NCBI RefSeq assembly: GCF_028553765.1
Contig: NZ_CP067134.1
Location: forward strand, 2,957,001-3,021,000
From: Paracoccus stylophorae
GTDB lineage: Bacteria > Pseudomonadota > Alphaproteobacteria > Rhodobacterales > Rhodobacteraceae
Length of the DNA: 64,000 nt
Reading direction: 5' to 3'
Shown in pieces: positions 18,354-27,003 of this stretch. The notes beneath the pieces were generated by a model. The model did no database searches and was not told the DNA's origin. It saw only the letters and a list, made by a program, of their open reading frames with translations. Each line of letters begins with the position of its first letter. The first letter of the stretch is position 1. The translations under genes and the position numbers were made by a program.

Positions 18354-18359
18354 TATAGT
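18354..18359 (+). promoter_or_regulatory. Candidate -10 element of the peroxiredoxin gene
   Basis: TATAGT lies 36 bases before the peroxiredoxin start, in the 81-base divergent gap to the reductase gene. No convincing -35 hexamer sits at 16-18 bases. Confidence 0.3.
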
Positions 18360-18394
18360 CACGCCGAATCCGTTGCAATTCATGGAGAAGCTCG

Positions 18395-18880
18395 ATGCGC
18401 ATTCAGGCTGGTGATACATTCCCCGACGGCAAGTTGCTGCGGGCCGGCGACAGCGGCCCCGAAACCGTCGATGCGGCCGAACTGCACAAGGGGCGCGTCG
18501 CGATCTTCGGACTGCCCGGCGCCTTCACCGGCACCTGCACGAACGCGCATATGCCCAGCTTTGTCCGCACCGCCGACCAGTTCCGCCAGAAGGGCGTGGA
18601 CCGGATCGTCTGCCTGACGGTGAACGACCCCTTCGTCTGCGCCGCCTGGGCGCAGGCGACCGGCGCGTCCGAGGCGGGGATCGAGGTACTGGCGGATGCC
18701 GATGGCAGCATCACCAAGGCCCTTGGGCTTGATTTCGACGCCCCGCCCGCCGGTCTTTACGGCCGCTGCAAGCGGTTCGCGGCACTGCTGCGCGATGGCA
18801 GGGTCGAGGTGATGGATGTCGAGGATTCGCCCGGCACGTGCAGCGTCAGCGCGGGCGAGGCCCTGCTGGAAAAGGTCTGA
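18395..18880 (+). CDS. Peroxiredoxin, Prx5/AhpE-like redoxin
   Basis: A 161-residue thiol peroxidase. The motif LPGAFTGTCTNAHMPSF puts the peroxidatic cysteine at residue 48. NDPFVCAAWAQATGA is the usual Prx5 signature and includes a further cysteine, and a C-terminal cysteine lies in GTCSVSAGE. It removes hydrogen or organic peroxides using a thiol donor, and the glutaredoxin at 44.6 kb is one possible donor in the cell. It is divergent from the flavin reductase gene. Confidence 0.93.
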   Translation: MRIQAGDTFPDGKLLRAGDSGPETVDAAELHKGRVAIFGLPGAFTGTCTNAHMPSFVRTADQFRQKGVDRIVCLTVNDPFVCAAWAQATGASEAGIEVLADADGSITKALGLDFDAPPAGLYGRCKRFAALLRDGRVEVMDVEDSPGTCSVSAGEALLEKV

Positions 18881-18884
18881 ACCG

Positions 18885-18909
18885 CGCCGATCCCCGCGCG
18901 GGATCGGCG
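18885..18909. terminator. Hairpin between convergent peroxiredoxin and acyltransferase genes
   Basis: A perfect 10-bp stem CGCCGATCCC/GGGATCGGCG with a five-base loop sits just after the peroxiredoxin stop. No T-run follows in either direction, so factor-independent termination is uncertain. Confidence 0.5.
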
Positions 18910-18934
18910 ATCCGCACCTGTTTCGGCGCGCGGC

Positions 18935-20086
18935 CTAGCCCTGTTTGCGGAACGGGCCCCAATCGGTCAGCGCCTCGATCTCGTCGCCCATCGCCTCGCG
19001 TTCGCGGTCCAGATAATCGGCCAGCGCCCGCAGGAACCCCTCGTCCCGGACCCAGTGCAGCGAATGGATCGGGGCGGGCAGGTAACCGCGCGCCAGCTTG
19101 TGTTCGCCCTGCGCGCCGGCCTCGACCCGCGCCAGACCGTGGGCGATGGCATGGTCGATGGCCTGATGATAGCACAGTTCGAAATGCAGGAAGGCGTGAT
19201 CTTCGACGCACCCCCAATAGCGTCCGTAAAGCGCATCGGGGCCGATGAAGTTCAGCGCCCCGGCAATCGGACGCCCGTCGCGTTCGGCCAGAACCAGCAG
19301 CACATCGTCGCGCATGGTCTGCTGCACGCAGTCGAAGAATTCGCGCGTCAAATAGGGCGTGCCCCATTTCCGCCCGCCCGTGTCCTGATAGAACCGCCAG
19401 AACGCGTCCCAGTGTTCGGGGCGCAGATCGTCGCCGCGCAGATGCCGGATCGTGCCGCCGAAATCCTGCGCGCGCTGACGTTCCTTGCGCAGCGCCTTGC
19501 GCTTGCGCGAGGACAGCTGCGCCAGAAACTCGTCATAGCTGGCATAGCCGCGATTGAACCAGTGGAATTGCTGCGTGACGCGCGGCAGAAACCCCGCATC
19601 GGCGCCCAGATCCGCCTCGTCCTCGGTGCAGAAGGTGACATGCACGCCCGACGCGCCGCCGCGTTCGGCCAATTGCGTCATGCCGGCCAGCAGGGACCGT
19701 CGGATATCGGGGTCGGGCGACAGCAGGCGCGTGCCGGATGCGGGGGTGAACGGGACCGCGCATTGCAGCTTGGGATAATAATGTCCGCCGGCCCGCAGAT
19801 AGGCCTGCGCCCAGGCGTGGTCGAAGATGTATTCGCCCTGGCTGTGCGATTTCGCATAAAGCGGCGCGGCGCCGACGATCCGGCCCTCCCGCTCGATCGT
19901 CAGGTGCAGCGGCTGCCAGCCGGTCCCCCGCCCGACCGAACCCGAAACCTCCAGCGCGTGCAGAAAACGATGCGTCGTGAACGGATTGCCGTCTCCAAGC
20001 GCATCCCATGTCTCGGCGGGGATGGCGGCAATGTGGGGATGGGTGTTCAGGGTCAGCGCGGCGGTCATGCGAGGCAAGCTAGGCAT
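18935..20086 (-). CDS. FemAB-like/GNAT N-acyltransferase (peptidoglycan-type family)
   Basis: A 383-residue protein of the PF04339-type acyltransferase family, built from two GNAT-like halves. Recognisable are the segment RKRKALRKERQRAQDFGG and the C-terminal FELCYHQAIDHAIAHGLARVEAGAQGEHKLARGY, which is strongly conserved in this family. It is often annotated as peptidoglycan biosynthesis, though the substrate is unproven. The start could also be the Met at residue 7. It lies downstream of the GDPD and RidA genes on the same strand, 145 bases from GDPD. Confidence 0.83.
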   Translation of the reverse strand: MPSLPRMTAALTLNTHPHIAAIPAETWDALGDGNPFTTHRFLHALEVSGSVGRGTGWQPLHLTIEREGRIVGAAPLYAKSHSQGEYIFDHAWAQAYLRAGGHYYPKLQCAVPFTPASGTRLLSPDPDIRRSLLAGMTQLAERGGASGVHVTFCTEDEADLGADAGFLPRVTQQFHWFNRGYASYDEFLAQLSSRKRKALRKERQRAQDFGGTIRHLRGDDLRPEHWDAFWRFYQDTGGRKWGTPYLTREFFDCVQQTMRDDVLLVLAERDGRPIAGALNFIGPDALYGRYWGCVEDHAFLHFELCYHQAIDHAIAHGLARVEAGAQGEHKLARGYLPAPIHSLHWVRDEGFLRALADYLDREREAMGDEIEALTDWGPFRKQG

Positions 20087-20231
20087 TGCGCGCGGGTTTG
20101 TCAGCCCGCCGCGTGATCACGGGATGCGGCGTCGGGCACCGGCGGGGCAAACGGTGCTGCGCCGGTGCGCCCGATGACGCGGCGCGGGGATGCTCCGCCG
20201 CGCCGCCGGTGCCGGGGCGCCGTGGCACGGG

Positions 20232-20987
20232 TCACACCGCCGGGCGATACCCTTCGAAGGTGACGTTGTCGGCGATCATCCGGGCCGCGGCCTCTTCCTG
20301 ATGCGACTGGACGGTCCAGCACAGGACCGGCACACCCTGCGCCTTCAGCGCATCGACGCGCGGATTGGTCAGGTCGGTCTTGTCGTGCGAGATGAAGGAC
20401 GCGCCGATATCGGCAAAATCGTCGATATCGGCCAGACGCGCGCGGGTCTCGTCGTCCAGCGCCGGCCAGTCCTCGGCCGCAAAGCCGCAGGTGGTGATGC
20501 CCACCGGGATCTGCGGCGCCAGGTCGTGAAACGCCTTCACCACATGCGGGTTGAACGACATCACCGCGACCGGACCCTCATAGGACTTCAGCTGGTCGGC
20601 GACATGGCGGTGCACGTCGCCGAATTGCGGGCCAAGCCGGCCATCCTGATCCTTGATCTCGATCAGCAGCGGCACCTGCCCGTCGACCAGCCGCAACAGC
20701 GAGGCCAGCGTCGGGATCGCGTGATCCGTATCAAGAAGCCGCATCCGCGCCAGATCGTCGGGGTCGATATCGGCGATGAACGCCTCATCCCCGGCCAGCC
20801 GCGCCAGGTCATAGTCGTGAAACACCATCGGCACGCCGTCGGCGGCGGGCTGGATGTCCACCTCGATCGCGTATCCGGCCTCGATGGCGGCCTTGGCGGC
20901 GGCCAGGCTGTTTTCGGGCACGCCCGGCCCGTGCAGGCCGCGATGGGCGATGGGGATGCGGACAAGCTGCGGCGGCAGAACGGCCAT
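20232..20987 (-). CDS. Glycerophosphodiester phosphodiesterase
   Basis: A 251-residue GDPD TIM-barrel enzyme that splits glycerophosphodiesters from lipid breakdown into glycerol-3-phosphate and an alcohol. Catalytic motifs are IAHRG with PENS at the N terminus, EVDIQPAADGVPMVFHD (metal and catalytic His) and LIEIKDQ. There is no signal peptide, so it acts in the cytoplasm. Its ATG shares one base with the stop of RidA (TGATG at 20985-20989), so the two are coupled. Confidence 0.92.
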   Translation of the reverse strand: MAVLPPQLVRIPIAHRGLHGPGVPENSLAAAKAAIEAGYAIEVDIQPAADGVPMVFHDYDLARLAGDEAFIADIDPDDLARMRLLDTDHAIPTLASLLRLVDGQVPLLIEIKDQDGRLGPQFGDVHRHVADQLKSYEGPVAVMSFNPHVVKAFHDLAPQIPVGITTCGFAAEDWPALDDETRARLADIDDFADIGASFISHDKTDLTNPRVDALKAQGVPVLCWTVQSHQEEAAARMIADNVTFEGYRPAV

Positions 20988-21442
20988 CAGGCGACCTCGA
21001 AGATCGCTTCGACCTCGACCGCGACCCCAAGCGGCAGCGAGGCGGCCGACACGGCGGCGCGGGCGTGGCGGCCGGCGTCGCCGAACACCTCGACCATCAG
21101 GTCCGAACAGCCGTTGATGACCTTGGGCTGATCGGTGAAATCGGGGGTCGAGTTCACGAACCCGGTCAGCTTCACAACCCGTTTCACGCCGTCCAGATCG
21201 CCGATGGCCGCTTTCAGCTGCGCGATCAGCGACAGGCCGCAGCGGCGGGCGGCGGCGGCGCCGTCCTCGACCGACATGCCGTCGCCCAGCTTGCCGGTGA
21301 TCAGCCCGTTCCCGTCGGCGCTGATCTGGCCCGAGACGAAGATCAGGTTGCCGCTTTTCACGAACGGCACGTAATTCGCCGCCGGTGCCGGCGCGTCGGG
21401 AAGGGTAATGCCTTTTTCGGCCAAGGTCGCTTCGATGCTCAT
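20987..21442 (-). CDS. RidA/YjgF-family enamine/imine deaminase
   Basis: A 151-residue protein of the longer RidA branch. RidA proteins hydrolyse reactive 2-aminoacrylate-type enamines left by PLP enzymes such as threonine dehydratase. Visible motifs are FVSGQISADGNG and the C-terminal GRHARAAVSAASLPLGVAVEVEAI, with the conserved arginine that grips the carboxylate. The ATG at 21442 follows a GAGG about five bases upstream; the longer open frame upstream runs back into smc. The threonine ammonia-lyase at 30.6 kb is a plausible source of its substrate. Confidence 0.9.
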   Translation of the reverse strand: MSIEATLAEKGITLPDAPAPAANYVPFVKSGNLIFVSGQISADGNGLITGKLGDGMSVEDGAAAARRCGLSLIAQLKAAIGDLDGVKRVVKLTGFVNSTPDFTDQPKVINGCSDLMVEVFGDAGRHARAAVSAASLPLGVAVEVEAIFEVA

Positions 21443-21504
21443 GGGGTCCTCGTAAAGCTGCGCATCCGGAAGAAGGATTCGCACGTAGCCTAGCGCGGGC
21501 CGGG

Positions 21505-24500
21505 TCAGGCGACCAGAGCTTCGGCGCGTTTCAGATCGACGCTGACCAGCTGGCTGACGCCCTGTTCGACCATGGTGACGCCGAACAGCCGGTCCATCCG
21601 CGCCATCGTCACCGCATGGTGGGTGATGATCAGAAAGCGGGTGTCGGTGCGGCGCGTCATCTCGTCCAGAAGATCGCAGAAACGGCTGACATTGGCGTCG
21701 TCCAGCGGTGCGTCGACCTCGTCCAGCACGCAGATCGGCGCGGGGTTGGCCAGGAACACGGCAAAGATCAGCGCCAGCGCGGTCAAGGTCTGCTCGCCCC
21801 CCGACAGCAGCGACAGGGTGGACAGCTTCTTGCCCGGCGGCTGGCACATGATTTCCAGCCCCGCCTCCAGCGGATCGTCGGATTCTACCAGCACCAGCCG
21901 CGCCTCGCCACCGCCGAACAGGGTGGTGAACAGCGTGGTAAAATTCGCGTTCACCGTGTCGAAGGCCGACAGCAGGCGTTCGCGCCCCTCGCGGTTCAGG
22001 CTGCCGATGCCGGCGCGCAGCTTGCGGATCGCCTCTTCCAGATCGTGTTTTTCGGCCGCCAGCCGGTCGCGTTCCTGTTCCAGTTCGCGCTTGTCCTCGT
22101 CGGCGCGCAGATTGACCGCGCCCAGCCCGTCGCGCTGCGCGCGCAGCCGGGCGATGCGATCCTCAAGCGCGGCGGCGTCGGCTTCGGTATCGGCCTCGCC
22201 CAGATTGTCGCGCAGGGCCTGCGGCGTGTCCTCGGTCTCCTCGTGGATGCGGGCGCGGGCGGCAGCCTCGGCGTCGCGGGCCGCCTCGGCGCGCGCCTCG
22301 CGGGCGGCGCGGGTTTCGCGCGCTTCCGAGGCCGCGCGTTCGGCGTCGCGTTCCGCATGGGCCGCCGCCCGGGCGGCGCTGTCGGCGTCGGCCAGTGCTG
22401 CGCGCGCACGGGTCACGCGCGCCTCGGCCTCGGCCTCGCGTTCGGTCAGGCCGGCGCGCCTGTCGGCCAGGATCGCCGGCTGCGCCTCAGCCTGTTCCAT
22501 CTCGGCGGCGGCGGCATCGCGGCGCGCGGCCAGTTCGGCGGCGCGGGTGCCCGCCTGTTGCAGGCGCCGTGTCCAGCCCGATTCCTCGGTCGCGATGTCC
22601 TGCAACCGCTTGATCCGGGCATTGCCCTCGCGGCGCAGCTCGTCCAGCGCGGCGCGGCGGGTCATGGTCGCGATGCGCGCGGCCTCGACCCCGGTGCGGG
22701 CATTCTCGACCGCCGCCGCCGCATCGCTGCGGTCGGGCAGATCGGCCAGCGCGCGTTCGGCCTGCACCAGCCGGGCGCGGGCGTCCTGCGCGTCGTGCCG
22801 GTGCCGCGCCAGTTCCGCCTCGGCCGATTCGGCGCGGCTGGCAGCCATCGCCAGATCCGATTCCGCCCGCGTCGCCGCGCGCGCGGCATCCGACAACAGG
22901 CGCTCGGCCTCGCGCCGCGCGTCGCGGGCGGATTTCTCGCGCCCCGACAGATCGGCAAGCCGGGCGCGGGCGGTATCGTGCGCGTCCGCGGCGTGGGCGG
23001 CGCGGGCCTCGGCTGCCTCGGCTTGTCGGGCGATGTCGCGCAGCTGGTTGACCTTCTGCAGATGCAGCGCGGCCGAGGATGCGGCCTCGCCCGCCATCAC
23101 CCGCATCCCGTCCCAACGGAACAGATCGCCGTCGCGCGTCACCAGCCGCTGCCCCGGCGCCAGCCCCGCCTGCAGCGCGGCCCCCGCCGCCGCATCCGCG
23201 ACCAGCCCGGTCTGCGACAGCCGGCGGTCCAGCACCGCCGGCGCCTCGACATACGCGGCCAGCGGCGAGGCCTCGTCGGGCAGCGCCTGCACTGCGCCCC
23301 CGTCCGGCAGCAGGTGCCAGCCCGTCTCGCCGTCCCCGGCCAGCCCGGCGCGCAGATCGTCGCCAAGCGCCGCCCCGAACGCGACCTCATAGCCGCTGGC
23401 GACCTGCACCCGGTCAAGGATCGCGTCGCCCCCCGACCGGCCGCGTTCGACCAGCCGGCGCAGCGCCGCCATCTCGGCCGCCAGCGCGCCGGATTCGCCT
23501 TCGGCCTCGGCGCGGGCGGCGCGGGCGGCGGCCTCGGTCGTTTCGGCCTCGGCGCGCGCGGCCTCGGCCCCGGCCAGCGCGTCTTCGGCGGCCTCGGCGC
23601 GGGCGCGGGCGGCTTCCTGCGCCGCGTCGGCGGTGCGCAGCGCCTGTTCGGCCTCGGTGCCTGCGGCGGCGGCGCGTGCGGCGGTTTCGCTGGCCTCTGC
23701 CGCCGCACGCTCGGCCCGGTCCAGCATCGCCCGCAGATCCGAAACCAGCCGTTCCGCCGATTGATGCCGTGCGGCCAGCCGCGCCGATTCGTCGGTCAGT
23801 TCCGCCAGCCGCGCCTCGACCTCGCGCAGCGCCTCGGCGGCCTCGTCGGCCTGCGCGGCGGCCATGTCCAGCCGGTCGTCATGCCCCTGCCCGGCCTGGT
23901 CCATTTCGGCCTTTTCGCGGGCCAGCCGTTCGACCACCTCGCCCGCATCGCGGTTCAGCGCCTCCTCGCGCTCGATGTCGCGATCAAGCTGGGCGATCCG
24001 CGCCGTCAGCGCGCGCACCGCGTCCGCCGCCCGCGTCTCGGCCTCGTCCAGCGCCTCGCGTTCGACGACCAGCCGCGACAGGATTGCCGCCGCCACCTGT
24101 TCCTCCTCGCGCAGCGGCGGCAATGCCGCATCCGCCGCCTCGCGCCGCGCGCCGGCCTGCTGCGAGGCCAGTTCGGCCGCCCCGGCCGTTTTCACCGCCT
24201 GCGCCAGCGCCTCGGCCGCCGCCAGCCGCGCGGCCTCGGCCTCGGCCCAACGGCGATACAGCAACACCCCCTCGGCCAGCCGCAGCGCCGCCCCGATCTC
24301 GCGATATTTCGCCGCCGCACGGGCCTGACGCGCCAGCGAGGCGGCCTGCGTGGACAGCTGGTCCAGCGTGTCGTCGACGCGCGACAGGTTGGTGGCGGCG
24401 CCGTTCAGCTTCAGTTCGGCCTCGTGACGGCGCTGATACAGGCCGCTGATTCCCGCCGCCTCTTCCAGGATCCGGCGGCGGTTCTTGGGCCGCGCGTTGA

Positions 24501-24957
24501 TCAGTTCGCTGATCTGCCCCTGCCGCACCAGCGCCGGCGAATGCGCGCCGGTCGAGGCGTCCGCGAACAGCATCTGCACATCGCGCGCCCGCACGTCCTT
24601 GCCGGCGATGCGATAGGCCGAGCCGGCGTCGCGGGTGATCCGGCGCACGATGTCGAACCGGTCCTCGTCGTTGAACCCGGCGGGCGCCAGCCGGTCGCGA
24701 TTGTCCAGCGTCAGCGACACCTCGGCATGGGCGCGCGCCGACCGGCGCGAGGTGCCGGCGAAGATCACGTCCTCCATCCCCTCGCCGCGCATGGCGGTCG
24801 GGCGGTTCTCGCCCATGACCCACCGCAGCGCCTCCAGCAGGTTCGACTTTCCGCAGCCGTTCGGCCCGACCACGCCGGTCAACCCTTCGCGGATCACCAG
24901 ATCGGTCGGATCGACAAAGCTTTTGAAGCCGTTCAGGCGAAGACGGTCGAATCGCAC
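21505..24957 (-). CDS. smc: Chromosome segregation ATPase SMC
   Basis: A 1150-residue condensin subunit. The N-terminal half-head has GPNGCGKSN (Walker A) near residue 33. Two long coiled-coil arms extremely rich in Ala, Arg and Glu flank a hinge at about residues 500-620. The C-terminal half-head has the ABC signature LSGGEQTLTALAL and Walker B ICVLDEVDAPLDDAN. Length and layout are normal. The DNA is so rich in GCC/GCG codons that both other strands and frames stay open for over a thousand codons; those are shadows. ScpA and ScpB are not in the window. Confidence 0.97.
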   Translation of the reverse strand: MRFDRLRLNGFKSFVDPTDLVIREGLTGVVGPNGCGKSNLLEALRWVMGENRPTAMRGEGMEDVIFAGTSRRSARAHAEVSLTLDNRDRLAPAGFNDEDRFDIVRRITRDAGSAYRIAGKDVRARDVQMLFADASTGAHSPALVRQGQISELINARPKNRRRILEEAAGISGLYQRRHEAELKLNGAATNLSRVDDTLDQLSTQAASLARQARAAAKYREIGAALRLAEGVLLYRRWAEAEAARLAAAEALAQAVKTAGAAELASQQAGARREAADAALPPLREEEQVAAAILSRLVVEREALDEAETRAADAVRALTARIAQLDRDIEREEALNRDAGEVVERLAREKAEMDQAGQGHDDRLDMAAAQADEAAEALREVEARLAELTDESARLAARHQSAERLVSDLRAMLDRAERAAAEASETAARAAAAGTEAEQALRTADAAQEAARARAEAAEDALAGAEAARAEAETTEAAARAARAEAEGESGALAAEMAALRRLVERGRSGGDAILDRVQVASGYEVAFGAALGDDLRAGLAGDGETGWHLLPDGGAVQALPDEASPLAAYVEAPAVLDRRLSQTGLVADAAAGAALQAGLAPGQRLVTRDGDLFRWDGMRVMAGEAASSAALHLQKVNQLRDIARQAEAAEARAAHAADAHDTARARLADLSGREKSARDARREAERLLSDAARAATRAESDLAMAASRAESAEAELARHRHDAQDARARLVQAERALADLPDRSDAAAAVENARTGVEAARIATMTRRAALDELRREGNARIKRLQDIATEESGWTRRLQQAGTRAAELAARRDAAAAEMEQAEAQPAILADRRAGLTEREAEAEARVTRARAALADADSAARAAAHAERDAERAASEARETRAAREARAEAARDAEAAARARIHEETEDTPQALRDNLGEADTEADAAALEDRIARLRAQRDGLGAVNLRADEDKRELEQERDRLAAEKHDLEEAIRKLRAGIGSLNREGRERLLSAFDTVNANFTTLFTTLFGGGEARLVLVESDDPLEAGLEIMCQPPGKKLSTLSLLSGGEQTLTALALIFAVFLANPAPICVLDEVDAPLDDANVSRFCDLLDEMTRRTDTRFLIITHHAVTMARMDRLFGVTMVEQGVSQLVSVDLKRAEALVA

Positions 24958-25130
24958 CCCGGCACTCCGTTCTTGCTGCGCTCGATTGGCGAAGTGTTCC
25001 CGCTCGACCGCTACAAGTCAACCGAAACCCCATATATGGCGGATGCCGGGCGGGTGCCCACAAGATGCACCGGACGATTTGCGCCTCATGGCCACTGGCC
25101 TTGGACGCAGGGTGAAGATAGCGTCGCGCC

Positions 25131-25511
25131 ATGATCGCGACCCTGGCCATCATCCTGACCTTCCAGCTTGTCGGCGAGATCGTCGCGCAGGCGCTGGACC
25201 TGCCTTTGCCGGGTCCCGTCGTTGGGCTTCTGCTGCTGGTCGGGACCTGCCTTGCCCGGCCCGCGCTGGCGCAGCGGATCAGGCCCGCGACACTGGGATT
25301 GCTGCAACATCTGTCGCTGTTCTTCGTGCCGGCGGGCGTCGGCATCGTGGCGCATTGGGACCTGCTGCGGGATGAGGGGGTGGGGCTGGCGCTGGCGGTC
25401 GTCGGATCGACGGTGCTGGCGATCGGCGCGGGCGCGCTGGCCTTTACCGCCGTTGCGCGGCTGACCGGGTCCGAGGACCCGTCCGCGCTGAAGGACGGGC
25501 GCGATGGCTGA
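25131..25511 (+). CDS. lrgA: CidA/LrgA family membrane protein
   Basis: A 126-residue integral membrane protein with four predicted segments (from residue 3 to about 112), of the holin-like CidA/LrgA family. In other bacteria LrgAB-type pairs modulate murein hydrolase activity, or transport pyruvate or glycolate across the inner membrane. The segment LPLPGPVVGLLLL is family-typical. It overlaps the next gene by eight bases and begins 173 bases from the divergent smc start. Confidence 0.88.
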   Translation: MIATLAIILTFQLVGEIVAQALDLPLPGPVVGLLLLVGTCLARPALAQRIRPATLGLLQHLSLFFVPAGVGIVAHWDLLRDEGVGLALAVVGSTVLAIGAGALAFTAVARLTGSEDPSALKDGRDG

Positions 25512-26223
25512 TCCGCTGCTGATCTGGTCCTATCTGGCCGAGGGGCCGCTGCTGTGGCTGACGGCGACGCTGGCCGCCTATCTGATCGGGGATGCGGTCT
25601 TTCGCGCAACCCGCCGGAAAAGCTGGGCAAATCCGGTTCTGATCGCGATCATCCTGCTGGCGATCCTGCTGATGGCGACGGGCACCGACTATGCCACCTA
25701 TTTCGAGGGGGCGCAGTTCGTCCATTTCATGCTGGGGCCGGCAACGGTGGCCCTGGGCCTGCCGCTTTACGACAATCTGCCGCGGGTGAAGAAGGCGGCG
25801 TGGCCGATGCTGGCGGGGCTGGTCGCGGGGTCCACAGTGGCGGTCGTGTCGGCGCTGGCGATTGCGAAAGCCTTTGGGATTCAAGGCTCTGTGTTGGCAT
25901 CCCTGGCGCCGAAATCGACCACCGCGCCGGTCGCCATCGGGATCGCGGAACGGATCGGAGGCCAGCCCACCGTGACCGCCGCACTTGTCCTGCTGACCGG
26001 CATCTTCGGCGCGATCGTGGTGACGCCGCTGCTGAACCTTCTTCGCGTAAAGGACTGGCGCGCAAGGGGTTTTTCCGTGGGCGTGGCCGCGCACGGCATC
26101 GGGACCGCGCGCGCCTTCCAGGTGAACGAGACGGCAGGCGCGTTTTCGGGCATCGGCATGGGGCTGAACGCGGTGCTGACGGCGATCATCGCGCCGCTGG
26201 CGCTGCGGCTGTTCGGCGGCTGA
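25504..26223 (+). CDS. lrgB: LrgB family membrane protein
   Basis: A 239-residue multi-span inner-membrane protein, partner of the LrgA-like protein before it. The conserved region LAPKSTTAPVAIGIAERIGG and the later AAHGIGTARAFQVNETAGAFSG are clear LrgB signatures. Such pairs have been linked to export or uptake of small organic acids and to murein hydrolase control. Transcription runs into the gene-poor stretch with dyad symmetry that follows. Confidence 0.92.
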   Translation: MADPLLIWSYLAEGPLLWLTATLAAYLIGDAVFRATRRKSWANPVLIAIILLAILLMATGTDYATYFEGAQFVHFMLGPATVALGLPLYDNLPRVKKAAWPMLAGLVAGSTVAVVSALAIAKAFGIQGSVLASLAPKSTTAPVAIGIAERIGGQPTVTAALVLLTGIFGAIVVTPLLNLLRVKDWRARGFSVGVAAHGIGTARAFQVNETAGAFSGIGMGLNAVLTAIIAPLALRLFGG

Positions 26224-26312
26224 GCCGTTGCGCAACAGCGCGCGTTGCAGGCGCGCGGCGTCTGCGCCGCAGGGCCGGCGGGCCGGCGGGGCCAGCAAAT
26301 GCTGGGATTTCG

Positions 26313-26331
26313 GCTGCACAAGGCGTGCAGC
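26313..26331. promoter_or_regulatory. Inverted repeat A of the TGCAC cluster
   Basis: GCTGCAC, five-base spacer, GTGCAGC: perfect 7-base arms. Confidence 0.4.
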
Positions 26332-26346
26332 AGGGCGGCACAGCGC

Positions 26347-26363
26347 GTGCACAATGTGTGCAC
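26347..26363. promoter_or_regulatory. Inverted repeat B of the TGCAC cluster
   Basis: GTGCACA-ATG-TGTGCAC: perfect 7-base arms around three bases, the best operator-like dyad of the cluster. Confidence 0.45.
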
Positions 26364-26369
26364 CGGCAA

Positions 26370-26387
26370 CGCACGGTGGCGCGTGCG
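26370..26387. promoter_or_regulatory. Inverted repeat C of the TGCAC cluster
   Basis: CGCACG, six-base spacer, CGTGCG: perfect 6-base arms, weaker match to the other two. Confidence 0.3.
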
Positions 26388-26679
26388 TCGCGCCCTGCCT
26401 CGGCCCAGTTTCTGACGCGGTCGTGATGTATTTCGCCGAAGACTTCCCATATAGAGGGCAGAGCACGGCACATCCGCCCGGGCGTCACACAGAGAACGCG
26501 ATCATCGCCCGCCACAGGTGCCAGACCAACCGCAACGCCCTTCGTCATGCCACAGGGACCGCCCCGGTCCGCTGGCCCGGCGTCGATGCGCGCCCGTGCG
26601 CGGGTGCGATGAACCGGCCCGCCGCTGCGGCCGCGTCATGCCGCATCCACGTTCCGCAAGAATTTTCAGGGAGATCCGC

Positions 26680-26916
26680 GTGACACGCAAAAGCAAACCC
26701 AGCCCGCTGTTCGGCCAGTATTTCAAAGCGCCCGAAACCCTTCAGGACCGTACGACGGCGGCCGCAAGGCTGATCATCGACGAGGACCGCACCCGCCGCG
26801 AAGAACTGTCGGCCAAGCTGCGCAAGGCGCGACTGGAACGCGACGAACAACAGGCCGCCGAAGCCGAGGCCGAGGCGCCGCCGAAAAAGCGCGCCTCGCG
26901 GAAGAAATCGGGCTGA
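26680..26916 (+). CDS. Small basic conserved hypothetical protein
   Basis: A 78-residue protein starting at GTG 26680 (VTRKSKPSPLFGQYF) with a GGGAGA a few bases upstream. The middle, ETLQDRTTAAARLIIDEDRTRREELSAKLRKARLERD, is a charged helix. The tail is Ala/Glu then Lys/Arg-rich (PPKKRASRKKSG), suggesting nucleic-acid contact, though that is only inferred from composition. The frame stays open 54 codons upstream, but that part is arginine-rich and shows no conserved look. I recall similar short proteins in Rhodobacteraceae without known function. Confidence 0.65.
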   Translation: MTRKSKPSPLFGQYFKAPETLQDRTTAAARLIIDEDRTRREELSAKLRKARLERDEQQAAEAEAEAPPKKRASRKKSG

Positions 26917-27003
26917 CGCGGAGGAGTTCGTGCGGTGGCCCGGTAAGTTGCTGGCGGTCGATGCCGCGACGACCCGGCCGAGCATCCCGATAGGGTTCGA
27001 CCG

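Larger units (their letters stand above)
26224..26679. other. Gene-poor stretch after lrgB with several dyads
   Basis: No convincing gene in these 456 bases; the one open frame (26228-26683) has an arginine/cysteine-rich product typical of noncoding high-GC DNA. It holds a hairpin GCGGCG-TCTG-CGCCGC at 26255-26270 shortly after the lrgB stop. Three spaced inverted repeats built on TGCAC/GTGCA follow at 26313-26331, 26347-26363 and 26370-26387. TATAGA at 26450-26455 could be a -10 element for the small gene downstream. Confidence 0.6.

Noticed and set aside
22000..24000. Short repeated GCC/GCG-rich words in smc as a DNA repeat
   Set aside because: They follow from Ala/Glu/Arg-rich coiled-coil coding and do not form a unit of fixed length.
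21616..25134. A 1172-codon open frame on the plus strand over smc
   Set aside because: It is opposite the unmistakable SMC protein, is Gly/Arg/Gln-rich without domains, and stays open only because the Ala/Arg/Glu codons of smc contain few stops in this frame.
26228..26683. A 151-codon frame in the gap after lrgB
   Set aside because: The product is rich in Arg, Cys, Ala and Pro with no ribosome site or resemblance to a family; typical of noncoding GC-rich DNA.
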